Origin: Lichina pygmaea
Lineage: Eukaryota; Ascomycota; Lichinomycetes; Lichinales; Lichinaceae
NCBI GenBank assembly: GCA_963422465.1
Contig: OY730174.1
Location: 2,878,914-2,942,913, forward strand
DNA length: 64,000 nucleotides
Reading direction: 5' to 3'
In this document: piece after piece, positions 30,865 to 42,861 of the stretch
Position numbering within the stretch: the first letter of the stretch is position 1
Layout of the letters: each line of letters opens with the position of its first letter
Notes under the pieces: generated by a model
The model's database searches: none
Told to the model about the DNA's origin: nothing
Seen by the model: only the letters and a program-made list of their open reading frames with translations
Position numbers and translations under genes: made by a program

Positions 30865-33800
30865 AGTAGATCCACAAAGCTCTACTTTTTCTCAGGCAGC
30901 TCAAGCCCAGACTGCTCAGGCGGCTCAGGCCCAGGCTGTCCAGGTAGCACCTATTGTTAACCTACCCCCAAAGCCCTTGAAGGTAGGTGCTCTGAAGAGG
31001 TATGATAGATCCAGAGAAGGACTGGAGTTGTTCTTCTCACAACTGGAGCTTTACTATAGGTTCAACACAGCCCAGTTCCTGACAGACCAGGAGAAAGTGC
31101 TATTCGCAGCCTTCTACCTGGAAGGACCAGTCTTCACTTGGTTCAACATCTACTTAAGAGATTACCTAGACAATCAGGCAGACTCCAAGAAGCAAGAAGA
31201 CAATACCTGACAGGTTATAGGAAGCTTGAAAACCTTTAAGACAGCTATGAGAAAGATGTTTGGGATTCTTGACAAGGAAAAAGATGTGGAATGAAAGCTC
31301 CAAGCACTGCAGCAAACAGGATCAGCATCGGAGTTTGTGGTGAAGTTCCAACAACTAGCCGTGAGGACTCAGTGGGGGGACAGTGCACTAACAGCACTAT
31401 TCTACCAAGACCTCAAGTAACAAGTCAAGGACAACATCATGCGAGGAGACTGACCAACTGAGCTCTACAAAATAATCAAGACTGCGGCTCACATTGACAA
31501 CTGACAGTTCAATAGAGAGCTTGAGAAGCAAGGCAAGTAGACAAAACCATGGGTGAAGAAAAAGCCAACACCTGTCAAAGATAATTACAGTTTCGTACCT
31601 ATGGAAATCAATATAGTGGAACTATAAAAGAAGGAGACACAGAAGTGTTACAACTGTCAGAAAGTGGGCCACCTTGCGGTGAACTGCAGGAGCAAGAAGA
31701 AGAACAACAAGGGCAAAGGGAAGCAGTTGAATGCCACAAGTGCCTGGAAAGGCAGGGAGGTGGAGGAGCCCCAGAGAGCTCCCCAAGACACACTACCCCA
31801 CAATCACTCTGAGGCAGCACTCCTCAGAGAGGAGGATGACCTCCAACAACATACTGAAGAACTTGAGAACATACTTCAAGAAACCTTGGATCACCTCAAC
31901 AAGATCTAAAGGAAGATCAACAGAATCCACTGGGAGGAAGACCTGATCTCTGAGTTCAACACAACCAGCTACATGGAGGAACAGGTTGACAACAAAGAAG
32001 CCCAGCCACCACCAGTCCCTGACAAACCTGTTCTTCAATAACAGGACACAACCCTATCAGAAATAGGGGAGACGCAAGTGTCATGATGGGTTGACAATAC
32101 CCTCAGCATCACACAGATCAGAGACATCACCACACAAGTGGACCTACACCAGGCTACAACAACAGCCTGCGGACAACCTTATTGGAAGGTGTGCGAAGAT
32201 AACCACTGCAAGGAACACCTTCTAGAGAAAAGAAAGAAGATGTGGTTCCCAGAGTCCAAGGTGGAAGTACGATGGAATATGCACATCCAAAGGGTCAACC
32301 CTGAACAAGATGATTGCAACCAAGACTTGTGGGAACAATACCTCACCACATGATGCAAACAACATGTGGTAGAGTGTCAGGCTCAGAGCTTAGGCAGCTC
32401 AAAAAACTAGCAGTGCTCTTCAAAACTGGGGTTGGAAGAGCAGGCAAGACAACACCCCAGGAGGAAGAAGTCAAGCCAAGTCTTGACATGACAGCCTGCA
32501 GCCTGCACTTTCACATTAAGATCAGAGTCAATGGGTGGTCGGCTAAGGCCATGATCAACTCTGGTGTGACTGGCAACTTCATGTCAGAAAGCTTTGCCAG
32601 AAGAAACAAGGTTCCAGTCCAAGGCAAGAAAGACTCTTACCAATTGACAGTAGTGGACAGAACACCACTCTCCAAAGACAAAGGATAAGTGATGAAGGAG
32701 ACCAAGAGTCTGAGACTGAGTGTCTATAGCATGATGATCAGAACAGAGGAATTTGACTTAGTCCGAATACCACACAAAGTTATATTGGAACTTCTGTGGT
32801 TGGAAAAACAAAACCCAAGGATTGACTGGAAAAGAAGGCAACTAGTCTTTCTGGATAAAACACTGGTCAAGTCAGAACCAGGAGTGACAATTAAAGAAAT
32901 CTCACTGACACAGTGGAAAAAACACCACCAGTGTGGAGAGGTCTGTGTGGCCTGGATGAAGCCCTGAACATAATAATTTTGCACTACGCAAGACGCTGTG
33001 GGTGAGACTCAGGCACTGCAGTTGCCAAGTGAGTATAAAGAATACCAAGAGATGTTTGAAGAAACAGTGATTACAATACTACCAGAACATCAGGAGTGGG
33101 ACCACAAGATTCTGCTAGAAGACAGAAAAAAACCCACACATAGCCCTATCTACACTCTGTCAGTGAAAGAGCTTGAGGCCCTGAGAGACTACCTGGACAA
33201 GAACCTAGTGAAAGAGTTCATAAGACTTTCAACATCACCAGCTGGATACCTGATATTGTTTGTGCTAAAGAAAGATGGCAAACTTCAACTGTGTGTTGAT
33301 TATCAGTGGCTAAATGCAATCACAGTGAAAAACTGCTACCCACTGCTATTGATATCAGAAATCCAAGACTGGATCCAAGAAGCCAAATAGTTTACCAAGT
33401 TTGATATTCAAGCTGCTTTCAACCTGGTTAGGATGAAAGACAGTGAAGAATAGAAGACAGCCTTTCATACAAGGTATGGGTATTACAAGTATACTGTAAT
33501 GCTATTCAGTCTTATGAATACACTGGCGATATTCCAATCACTTATTAACACTGCCCTCTGACAATACCTGGACATATTTATCACCACCTACATCAACAAC
33601 ATCTTGGTATACACCAATGGAACCTTGGAGGAGTATAAACAGCATGTCAAGAAGATCCTACATGTGCTCCAGAAAGCAGGCATAAGGTTACACCTTGATA
33701 AAAGTGTGTTCCACATGAAAGAAGTGGAATATTTAGGGTTGATCCTAACAACAGAAGGAATCTGAATAGACAACACAAAGACAGCAGTGGTACAGGACTG

Positions 33801-35619
33801 GCCAACACCCAAAAACCTCAAAGAAGTACAATCCTTCCTAGGATTTGCAAACTTCTACTGATGATTTATCAAGGACTACTCAAGAACAGTAGCAGTCTTG
33901 ACAGAGTTAACCAGAAAGAATGAATCTTTCAGGTGGGGGGAGAGCCAACAAGCAGTCTTCCAGGAGTTGAAGAACAAATTCATCTCCGCACCTATTTTGG
34001 TATTATTCAACTCTGAGAAGAGGATTATTTTGGAGACTGATACCTCAGACCAAGTATTGGGATCCTGCTTGTGTCAACCAGACGCTGACAACTGTTTACA
34101 CTCTGTCGTGTACTGATCAAGAAAGTTCTCTGGCCCAGAACTGAGATATGATGTTCACAACAAAGAGCTGTTAGCAATTGTTGATGTATTCCAAGAATAG
34201 AGGCCTTACTTGGAGGGGGCAAAATACATGATAGACATGTACTCAGACCACAAGAACTTAGCTTACTTCACAACAACAAAGAAGCTAAACTGACAACAAG
34301 TTTGATAGGCAGAGTTGTTGGCATTATACAACTTTCAAATCCTCTACCAGAAGGGTACTGAAAATGCTCAAGCAGACACACTCAGCAGGTGACCAGACCT
34401 GATGGACAAGAAAACAATAGAGGAACACCCAATCCTAGTGACAAAAGGACAAACCCTGGTCTATGCCCAACCCCAACTGGCAACAACTGAAACAAAGAGT
34501 CCACTCCTTACCCTTGGCCACAAGGTGGCAAACAAAAAAGAAATTGTGCCAGAAAGAGTATAAGAGGAGGTGATCTGGAGGCACTATAACAGGCCTTTGC
34601 ACAGACACCCTGGGCAAGATAAAACCTTGGAGAAAATCCAAAGAAACTACCACTTTGATAGAATGAAGTGCAAGATGACAGAGTTTATCTGCAACTGCGA
34701 ACAGTGTGTGAAGAACAAACCATCAAGACATAAGCCCTACAGGCAGGCACAGCAAATAGACCTACCTGAGGCACTATAGGAAACTATCATGATGGATTTT
34801 GTAGTCAAATTGCCAAAGTCAACAGACCCAGCAACAAAAGTAGTATACGATAGTATTTTGGTGGTTGTTGACAAGCTCACCAAATACACCCACCTGGTCC
34901 TGTGGAAAGAGTCAGGAACTACGAACAAACTTGCGAGTGTCTTACTCAAAAAGTTGGTAAGTCACTGAGGACTACCAAAAATAATCATCTCAGATTGAGA
35001 CAAACTCTTCACCTCAATTCTGGAACACATGGACAAGGCAACTTGGCATTGATACAAGGATGTCAACAGCCTACCACCCACAAACTGACAGACAAACTGA
35101 GCAGACAAACCAGACGATAGAGCAGTATCTACAACACTACATCAACTACCAGCAGGATAACTGGGTGGAACTGCTACCAATAGCCCAGTTTGTGTACAAC
35201 AACCAGCAACACAGTGTGACAGGGATAACACTGTTCTTTGCAAACTATGGAAGAAACCCCTGATGGCAGGCAACAGCAGGAGGCAATATCATTGATATTA
35301 ACAAACTCGCTGCTATGCCCAAGATGATGAAAACAACAATCAACTGTGCCCAGAAAACCACTGCCCACTGATTACACAACAAAAGTTTGAAGAGACCAAC
35401 CCTGAAAAAAGAGGATAAGGTCTACCTATCAACGAAAAACCTGTACTTGAAGTGACCAAGCAAAAAGCTGGACCACGTACAAATTGGACTATTCAAAATT
35501 GAGAAGTGTACTGGGAAAGTCAACTATCAACTGAGACTACTACAAAAAGCAAGGATACACTGAGTATTCCACATCTCACTGCTCAAACCAGCACCCAGTG
35601 ACACAGAGATTGAGACAGA

Positions 35620-36113
35620 TGTTACGACCCAGGAGGAACACAGTCTTTATATACTCACAGAAAGCAGCAGACAGGATACTGGACAGAAGTACCAGGCAGC
35701 GTGACATGGGAACCAGTCACGTGACTGGTGAGACAAACCAGAGAGTGCTCGCCGCAGCATGCATATGCACGAACAAGTGAGCAAAGTGAGCAGAGCTCAC
35801 CCAGCTCACCACAGCGTGCATGAAAAGTGAGCAAAGTGAGCAGAGCTCACTGTGCTCACAAACTGAGCACTATATAGTCTGGTGATAGTTCCCTTATAGA
35901 ACAATCGTCTTCAACTCATGTTGTGATCCAGACAACTAGATCTACTTCAATACAATCCTTTTGTACAAAGCTGTTGATCAGGTGTCACCACCACCACGTT
36001 CCACCAAACCTCTTCGCACTCCTTGACACTCCTCCCCTGCAAGAACCAACCCACCTTCCACCTCTCACCCTAATCCTATACTCAGATAGGACAGTACAGT
36101 ACAGACTGCAACA
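35620..36113 (+). repeat. 5' LTR of B5 (type I U3, two repeat units)
   Basis: TGTTACGACC...ACTGCAACA. It has two copies of the GTGAGCAAAGTGAGCAGAGC unit; the 3' LTR has five. It carries the perfect palindrome CCAGTCACGTGACTGG at 35713-35728 (core CACGTG). Confidence 0.92.
35871..35914 (+). promoter_or_regulatory. LTR core promoter and self-primer segment of B5
   Basis: TATATAG at 35871 lies 36 bp upstream of GTCTTCAA (35907-35914), which matches the reverse complement of the primer site at 36116-36123. If transcription starts just before GTCTTCAA, the RNA 5' end could fold onto the primer site and prime reverse transcription, as established for Tf1. The start site is inferred. Confidence 0.55.
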
Positions 36114-36124
36114 CTTTGAAGACC
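36114..36124 (+). promoter_or_regulatory. Primer-binding site of B5
   Basis: CTTTGAAGACC abuts the LTR end. TTGAAGAC (36116-36123) pairs with GTCTTCAA in the same LTR. The site does not begin with TGG as tRNA-primed sites usually do. Confidence 0.6.
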
Positions 36125-36131
36125 CTCAAGG

Positions 36132-37631
36132 ATGAGTACCTCAGGAGTAACCAACCCCAACTTCCCAGATGGAAAGATTAGTGTTGCCAAGCCAGACCTG
36201 TTCTACAGCGAAAGAAACAAGGTTGACGACTGGCTTATGCAACTCCAAGTCTACTTTCAATTCCAACCAGAGATGAAGCTGCCTAAGGAAAAGTGGCCCC
36301 TCTTTGCAACCACTTACATGAGAGGTAATACTTATTGATAGATCAAGCCCTACGTCAACAAACATCTCTCAGGAAACAGAGACCACGACAGCACAACAGA
36401 ATGGATAACAAAATAGACACAATTCAAGGACAAGATCAAAAGGATCCTTGGACTATCTAACAAAGACAAAGTGGCTATACGAATAATCCAGCATATCAAA
36501 CAACAACACTCAGCCGTAGAGTACACCACGCAGTTCAAACAATACTCAGTACTGACTGACTGGGACAACAACACCCTGATAGTCATGTACTGACGTGGAC
36601 TCAAGGAAAACATGAAGGATGAAATCACCTTCAACAGACAAGTGGTCAACACACTGGATGAACTCATCGCACAAGCAATCAACATCGATAACAAACTATT
36701 TGAGCGAGTGATGGAGAAAAACCACGACAGAGGATACAGCCACCCCACATGGCATGTGAGCAACCACTACAAGCCGCCTAACAAGGCACCACCACATAAC
36801 CTATATGGCTATGCACCCATGGAACTGGATGCAGTCCACCACAAGAGAAGGTTCACAAAGGGAAGGAACAACAAAAAGAGGAAAGCACTGAAGTGCTATG
36901 CCTGTGGCAAGCTAGGCCACATGGTGAAAGACTGTTGTTCAAAGAACAAGGTGCACTGACAGCAACTTAATATGCTTGACAGAGACTGGAATGTCATCAA
37001 GCCAGAGGACCCACCAGGAGAGGCTCAGCTATCCCTTGAACAATAGGACAACTACGATCAGACATTGGAAGCAGCCCACCAACTGGCAACATCAGGAGGC
37101 AAGGACCTACCAGAACAGACAGGTCAGGACAAGAGACAGGAGCTCTTAACCACCTATGATAGGGACCAAGATAAAGCTATGTCTATCAAAGAAGAAATAC
37201 CACAAGGAAGCTATGCTTACAGCATGGACTCACAAAATCTACGGCATAGTGAACTACAGTGGAGGTTTTGCATAAAGCACTACTGCACCTACCACAAACA
37301 ACTACAAAGGTACAGAGGACATTCACCCTACCACGCCACCTGCCACAAGCATTGGGTCAATTGTGAGAAGGATGTGTGTGAGATCTATCTTTGGGACAAA
37401 CACCAACAGACTGCATTCCCCGGGCACACACATGATTAGCACAAACACCTCATGTTCCTACAGCAAGGCAACAACCACAACTGCTACATCAACAATTGGC
37501 AGTACTGCCTCAAGCCTGGATGTGACAAGTATCAGCAAGACAAATTCATGAACAGATTCCTCAGAACTGATGGGAATGGCTGGACCTATTGCCCAGTCAG
37601 TGGAAAGACACTTCAATCAGGAAAAGACTGA
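36132..37631 (+). pseudogene. gag: Family B gag, copy B5
   Basis: 1500 nt from MSTSGVTNPNFPDG to TGA at 37629. The CCHC knuckle CYACGKLGHMVKDC is near 36895, and the Cys/His-rich domain (DVCEIYLWDKHQQTAFPGHT) lies at about 37240-37560. Stops at several sites (for example TGA 36337, TAG 36414 and TAG 37437) fit transition decay. No length change. Confidence 0.87.
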
Positions 37632-37669
37632 ACTCCCTTGTCAAGGGGTGACATCGGGAGCTCAACAAC

Positions 37670-40600
37670 ATGACCTCTAGCAACGCAAAGCACCTGCGAT
37701 TGCCTGTGTCACTACACACCAACACACCAGTACAGACATACACACTTGTTGACTCTGGAGCCAGTGGAAACTACAGTTCAAGACAACTTTACGACACCCT
37801 CGGCACTGGAAGGAGATGCAAGCAGTAGCCCTATCAGCTCACGATGGCAAATAGACAGACAGAGCTAGTCTGCCATGAGATGTAGCCAATAGAAATAGTT
37901 ACCAGACACTATGCTGAAAGGATCCACCTTGATATTGTTGAGTTGGCCACTCAGGATATCTATTTGGGGATGCCTTGGCTAAAGAAGCACAACCCAGTTG
38001 TTAACTGGAGGACAGGAGTACTCATGTTTAAGAACTGCACTAACAACACAGCTCAGACCTGTTACCAGCCGCATAAGGTGTGGACAGATGAGGGAAGGAG
38101 TTCTCAGTGGAACCTCACTGACAGAAAGGACAACTCTCAAGAGAAGAGGTCTGCCTCAACAGGCACACCCCAGAACCAGGTGGCCAAACAGTCAGAGATG
38201 AAGAGAGAGGAAGTTGTTAACTCTCTGGAGATCCCTGAAGAGTACTGACCTGGGTATGATAACCTCTTTCAGGAAGAGACAACAACAGCAGTGTTGCCTA
38301 AGCACCAACCTTGGGATCATGAGATCAAGTTGCAACCAGGGACAGAGCCAGGATTTGGACCAATTTACCAGTTATCAGAGAAAGAGCTCCAAGTACTTTG
38401 CGAGTACCTGGAGGAAAACCTGAAAAAGGGTTTCATTCAAGAATCTCAATCGCCAGCAGGATACCCAATACTATTTGCACCAAAGAAAGACAGAAGTCTT
38501 TGACTTTGTGTGGATTACAGGAAACTCAACAACATTACCATCAAGAACTGATATCCATTGCCAAATGCGAACAAATTGCGAGACAGGATCAGCCAAGCTA
38601 CAATCTTTACCAAGCTGGACTTGAAAGGAGCAGACAACCTGATACACATGAAAGAAGGAGAAGAATGGAAGACAGCCTTCAGAACCTGATACAGACACTA
38701 CAAGTATCTGGTTATACCATTCAGACTCACAAACACACCAGCAACATGTCAAGCATTGATCAACAACATCATCAGAGCACACCTGGACCAAACAGCTATC
38801 ACCTACCTGGACAACATTCTTGTCTACTCAAACACGCAACAGGAACATACCAAACATGTGAAGGATGTTCTATGATGCCTACAACAGGTAGGGCTGAAGC
38901 TCAACCCAAAGAAATGTGAGTTCAACAAACTGGAAGTTGAATTCCTCGGATATGTCATAGGGATCGAAGGGATCAAGATTGACCCTGAGAAAATCAAAGT
39001 GATTCAGCAATAGCCAACACTGACATCAGTTAAGGAAGTACAAGCCTTCCTAGCATTTGCCAACTTCAACTGACAGTTTATTAAGAACTACTCACAAATA
39101 GTAACACCACTGACAGAACTCACAAAGAAGGACATGGAGTACTGGTGGACAGAGAGACAACAAAAAGCATTCCAACAGCTCAAGGACACTTGCGCCAAGG
39201 AACCAGTTCTCCTCAACTTCAAGACAGGCCAACTGACACGAATCAAGACAGACACTTCAGATCAGGCAGTGGGAGCATGTCTATGCCAACAGGCAGACAG
39301 CAAGTGGCACCCAGTTGCCTACTACTCACGAAAAATAATACAAGCAGAACAAAACTATGATATCCATGACAAAGAGCTACTGGCAGTTGTCAACACACTT
39401 GAACACTGGAGAGTGTATACAGAAAGCAGTTCTGAACTCACTGTTCTCACAGACCACAAGAATCTGACAACATTCACGATGACCAAGAAGCTGAACAGAC
39501 AGCAAGTCAGATGGGCTGAACTCCTAGGGCAACACAAGTTCAAGATCTTGTACACCCCTGGATAAGACAATAGGAGAGCAGACACACTAAGCTGACAAAA
39601 AGACTACATGGAAGATGATGAACACCAAGGAACAATCTTACAGCAGGACTAGCAAGGAAACCTGGTGCCTCAACCACAGATCAACAAGCTCACGGCAGAA
39701 GACACTGAAGAACTAATAAGGAACTACCACAATAATCCAGCACATGGTCACCCAGGAATCTCCAAGACCACAGACCTTATCCAACAGGCAGGGAACAATG
39801 TTATTAACCTCTGACAATATGTCACAAACTACATCAGCAAGTGTCTACTATGCCAGAAAAACAAACATAGAAGACATAAGCCATACAGAGAAGGACATCT
39901 GAACACGATACCGAGAGGCCTGTGGGAAGACATGTCAATAGACTTCATCACAAAGCTACCCAAGTCCAAAGACCCAGTCACAGGAATCACCTACAACTTG
40001 ATTATGGTGATAGTGGACAGATTCACAAAATATCTAATAGTGGTACTATTCAAGGAGACCCACACAGCAGAACAGTTGGGACACCTCTTACTAGACAGAT
40101 TGGTCAGAGACTACGGAGTTCTGATCATGATCATTACAGACAGAGACAAACTCTTCACATCCAACTACTGGAAGACAATCAGTGCAGCTATGGGAACAAA
40201 ACCCAAAATGTCTACAGCCTATCACCCACAAACTGACAGCCAGACAGAGCAAGCAAACCAAGTCCTGGAGACTTACTTATAGCATTACATCAACCAGACC
40301 CACAGCAATTGGGTACAGTTATTACTGGTGGCACAGCTGGCAATCAACCAGCACAGATCAGACTCAACAAAGGAATCACTATTCTTTGCCAATTTTGGAC
40401 AACATGCAAACATCAGGATACCAAGCAGAGCTTCACCAAACACGGAGAAAGCACTCCAACATGACAAGCTCCTACGACAAACACACACGATGATGAGGCA
40501 CTACCTTCAAGAGACCTCAGAAAGAATGCAATGTCAAATGGACAAGAAATTGAAAATAGCACCTCAGCTAAAGAAGGGGGATAAAGTCTACCTCCTCACA

Positions 40601-40966
40601 AGAAATTGGAAAACAAAGAAACCAAAGACAAAGAAACTTGACAACATCAAGGTCAGACTATTTTCAGTCGAAGAAAAAACAGGACCAGTCAACATCAAGA
40701 TACAACTACCAAGGGATGCCAGAGTCCATCCAAACTTTTATATATTGATGATTGAACCAGCCGACCAGAGCACACCCTTGCAGGAAACATTCTATTATCA
40801 ACCTGAAGAACAAGAGTTTGAAGTTGAACAGATCCTGGCTAGGAAAGGCCAGCAATACCTTGTCAAGTGGAAAGGATACCCAGACTCGGAAAATACCTGG
40901 GAACCACTCAAGAACCTCGTGAACTGCCAGCTTCTTCTGCGACAGTTTTAGCAGGAGCAGGACTGA
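37670..40966 (+). pseudogene. pol: Family B pol, copy B5
   Basis: 3297 nt, one codon shorter than the others through a GAA-repeat loss near 40805. The ATG at 37670 overlaps a gag-frame TGA. The protease is altered near 37750-37780 (LVDSGASGNYSS). RT box YLDNIL near 38804. RNase H is open over 39134-39565 (ETTK..KTDTSDQAVGACLC, TDHKNLTTF). The integrase zinc finger retains CLLC (39845). DDE motifs at 39940-40240, a GPV module near 40680 and the chromodomain at 40810-40935 ([30 protein letters not shown]) are all present. A 207-codon open stretch covers the integrase C-terminus and chromodomain (40328-40951). Upstream stops inactivate it. Confidence 0.88.
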
Positions 40967-41408
40967 ACAGGTCGGCCTGCAGGAAAGACACATCAATGAC
41001 TGATCAAGTCAAATCCTCACCATCCGACTCCATCTCTTTCACCAAGCACTGAAGCTTCTGCCTCGCACAGACCTTGGCACCCTCCAACACCTTTCACTTC
41101 TGAGACAGACAAGCCTGCACCGTGGCAAGTTGTTCAAAGAGTGCGTCACATGTTGCCTTGTCAGTGGCCACATCCTCACAGAGGTTGTCCCAGGACATGT
41201 TCAGAGATTCCCAGGACACAGAGACACAAGATCTTCTGCGCTGAGTGCACACAGCACATTTCAACTTATTGTCTTCTCCTGACATCTGGAAGCACAGATG
41301 ACCACAAAGAACACAAAAGTCGCAGGGTGTACACAAAACAAAACCCCAATCGCAGATTTAAGCAGCAAGCTGAGTTCAGCTAACAGTCACACATGACTTT
41401 GGAGGCAT
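40908..41408 (-). CDS. Antisense Cys-rich coiled-coil ORF, family B, copy B5
   Basis: 501 nt, ATG at 41408 to TGA at 40908. The Cys block is [14 protein letters not shown] and [20 protein letters not shown]; a helical region follows ([18 protein letters not shown]). Four stops (three TGA, one TAA) interrupt the frame at codons that are CGA or CAA in sister copies. The 3' end overlaps the last 59 bp of pol in the opposite direction. Start 44 bp from the 3' LTR. Confidence 0.55.
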
Positions 41409-41451
41409 GACTGGATTTCATCAAGATGATGAAAGATGGAGAGGAGGATAG

Positions 41452-42082
41452 TGTTACAACCCAGGAGGAACACAGACTTTATATACTCACAGAAAGCAGC
41501 AGACAGGATACTGGACAGAAGTACCAGACAGTGTGACATGGGAACCAGTCATGTGACTGGTGAGACAAACCAGAGGGTGCTCGCCGCAGCATGCATATAC
41601 ACGAACCAGTGAGCAAAGTGAGCAGAGCTCACCAAGCTCACCGTAGCATGCATGAAAAGTGAGCAAAGTGAGCAGAGCTCACCCAGCTCACTGCAGCGTG
41701 CATGAACAAGTGAGCAAAGTGAGCAGAGCTCACCCAGCTCACCACAGTGTGCATGAACTGTGAGCAAAGTGAGCAGAGCTCACCGATCTCACCAAGTGAG
41801 CAAAGTGAGCAGAGCTCACTGTGCTCACAAACTGAGCACTATATAGTCTGGCGATAGTTCCCTTATAGAACAATTGTCTTCAACTCATGTTGTGATCCAG
41901 ACAACTAGATCTACTTCAATATAATCCTTTTGTACAAAGCTGTTGATCAGGTGTCACCACCACTACATTCCACCAAACCCCTTCGCACTCCTTGACACTC
42001 CTCTCCTGCGAGAACCAACCCGCCTTCTGCCTCTCACCCTAATCCTATACTCGGATAGGACAGTACAGTACAGACCACAACA
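41452..42082 (+). repeat. 3' LTR of B5 (type I U3, five repeat units)
   Basis: TGTTACAACCC...CCACAACA. It carries five copies of the U3 unit against two in the 5' LTR. The palindrome is CCAGTCATGTGACTGG at 41545-41560, a C-to-T change at the CpG of CACGTG. Confidence 0.92.
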
Positions 42083-42227
42083 ACAGAATAGAACTTCGAG
42101 AATAACAAAGAAGAGTACAATGTCAAAAGGATCCTGGATAGTTGAAGAAACAGACAGAAAACCAAGTACCTGGTGAAGTGGTTAGGGTTTGACAAAGAGG
42201 AGAATTTGTGGGAAGCAACCAAGAACT

Positions 42228-42800
42228 TCAGCCCTGCAACAAACCAGAAGCTGGTGGATTACCACCAAGCAAACCCGCAGTGACCAGGTCTGACAGGGAT
42301 AACAGCTCAAGAGAAGCCAAAGTCTCTGAAGAGAAGATGTCCTCAAAGGATAGTGGAGCAGCAGTCTGACTGGCCTCCTGTTCACAGATAACATGGAGAG
42401 CCTCTTGTTCCTGAGCATCAAGAGACTCTTGATCCTTGATGGCTGACAGCTCATGACAGATGGCATCAGCCTTCTTCTGTGAGAGACAACCCAGCTGCCA
42501 GTGAAGGCAGATCTGCCAGGGAAGCAACTTTGACAATTGGTCATCAGTCTCTCGCAGCTGAGCCTTGAGCTGCTCACACTCAAGCTCCATCTTCTTCCAT
42601 TCCAATTCTGAGAGATGAAGGTCACAGCAATAACTCTTCTCAACACACTGACAACAAAAAAACAATGTGGAACTCACAACACACTTAGCGTGGTTGTGGT
42701 GACAAGCACTGTATGTGATTTTTGATTCCTTGCCTATTTTACCAATACAACAAGAAAAAGAACTGTGACAACAAGTTCAAGTTATCTGTTCTCAGTTCAT
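42228..42800 (-). CDS. Antisense Cys-rich coiled-coil ORF, family A, copy A2
   Basis: 573 nt from ATG at 42800 to TGA at 42228. It is open from codon 9 onward; codons 3 and 8 are TGA as in A1 and A3. The Cys block is partly eroded (ITYSACHHNHAKC; then FCCQCVEKSYCCDL). A coiled-coil-like region follows (EWKKMELECEQLKAQLRE; QESLDAQEQEAL). It has the same length as the A1 and A3 copies. It overlaps the end of pol in the opposite direction. Confidence 0.55.
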
Positions 42801-42861
42801 GACAAAAAAGGAGTAGGAAGAAAAAGGATCTGGGGACAGAACCCTTGGAGGGAGGGGATAG

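Larger units (their letters stand above)
24433..32353 (+). pseudogene. gag: Family A gag, copy A2 (split by B4)
   Basis: The first ten bases (24433-24442) are followed, after B4 and the duplicated pentamer, by 30870-32353. Removing B4 gives 1494 nt in frame (497 codons). Segments: a capsid-like region with RYDRSREGLELFFSQLELYY and WFNIYLRDYLDNQ, the CCHC knuckle CYNCQKVGHLAVNC near 31645, and a C-terminal motif W-x2-C-x4-C-x2-H (YWKVCEDNHCKEH) near 32170-32210. Several TGA/TAG/TAA stops are present. The final TGA (32351-32353) overlaps the pol ATG. Confidence 0.87.
35620..42082 (+). mobile_element. Gypsy family B, copy B5 (complete, nested in A2)
   Basis: LTRs at 35620-36113 and 41452-42082, both type I. 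The pentamer ACAGA is duplicated at 35615-35619 and 42083-42087, and A2 pol resumes in frame afterwards. Length 6463 bp. B5 shows the expected structure of a single insertion with matching LTR types, so it serves as the type I reference. Confidence 0.95.
32350..42300 (+). pseudogene. pol: Family A pol, copy A2 (split by B5)
   Basis: It starts at ATG 32350, overlapping the gag TGA, and runs to 35619, then from 42088 onward. The protease catalytic Asp is replaced: AMINSGVTGNFMS at 32551, expected IDSG. The RT box reads YINNILVY at 33590-33610, both Asp changed to Asn. RNase H, integrase (zinc region 34570-34740; DDE motifs) and a chromodomain (42120-42230, YLVKWLGFDKEE) follow. A 2-bp deletion near 35015 frameshifts the integrase core. 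Many stops are present. At the position of the TGA stop in A1 and A3 it has CAA, so the frame runs on for about 90 nt. No activity is expected. Confidence 0.88.
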
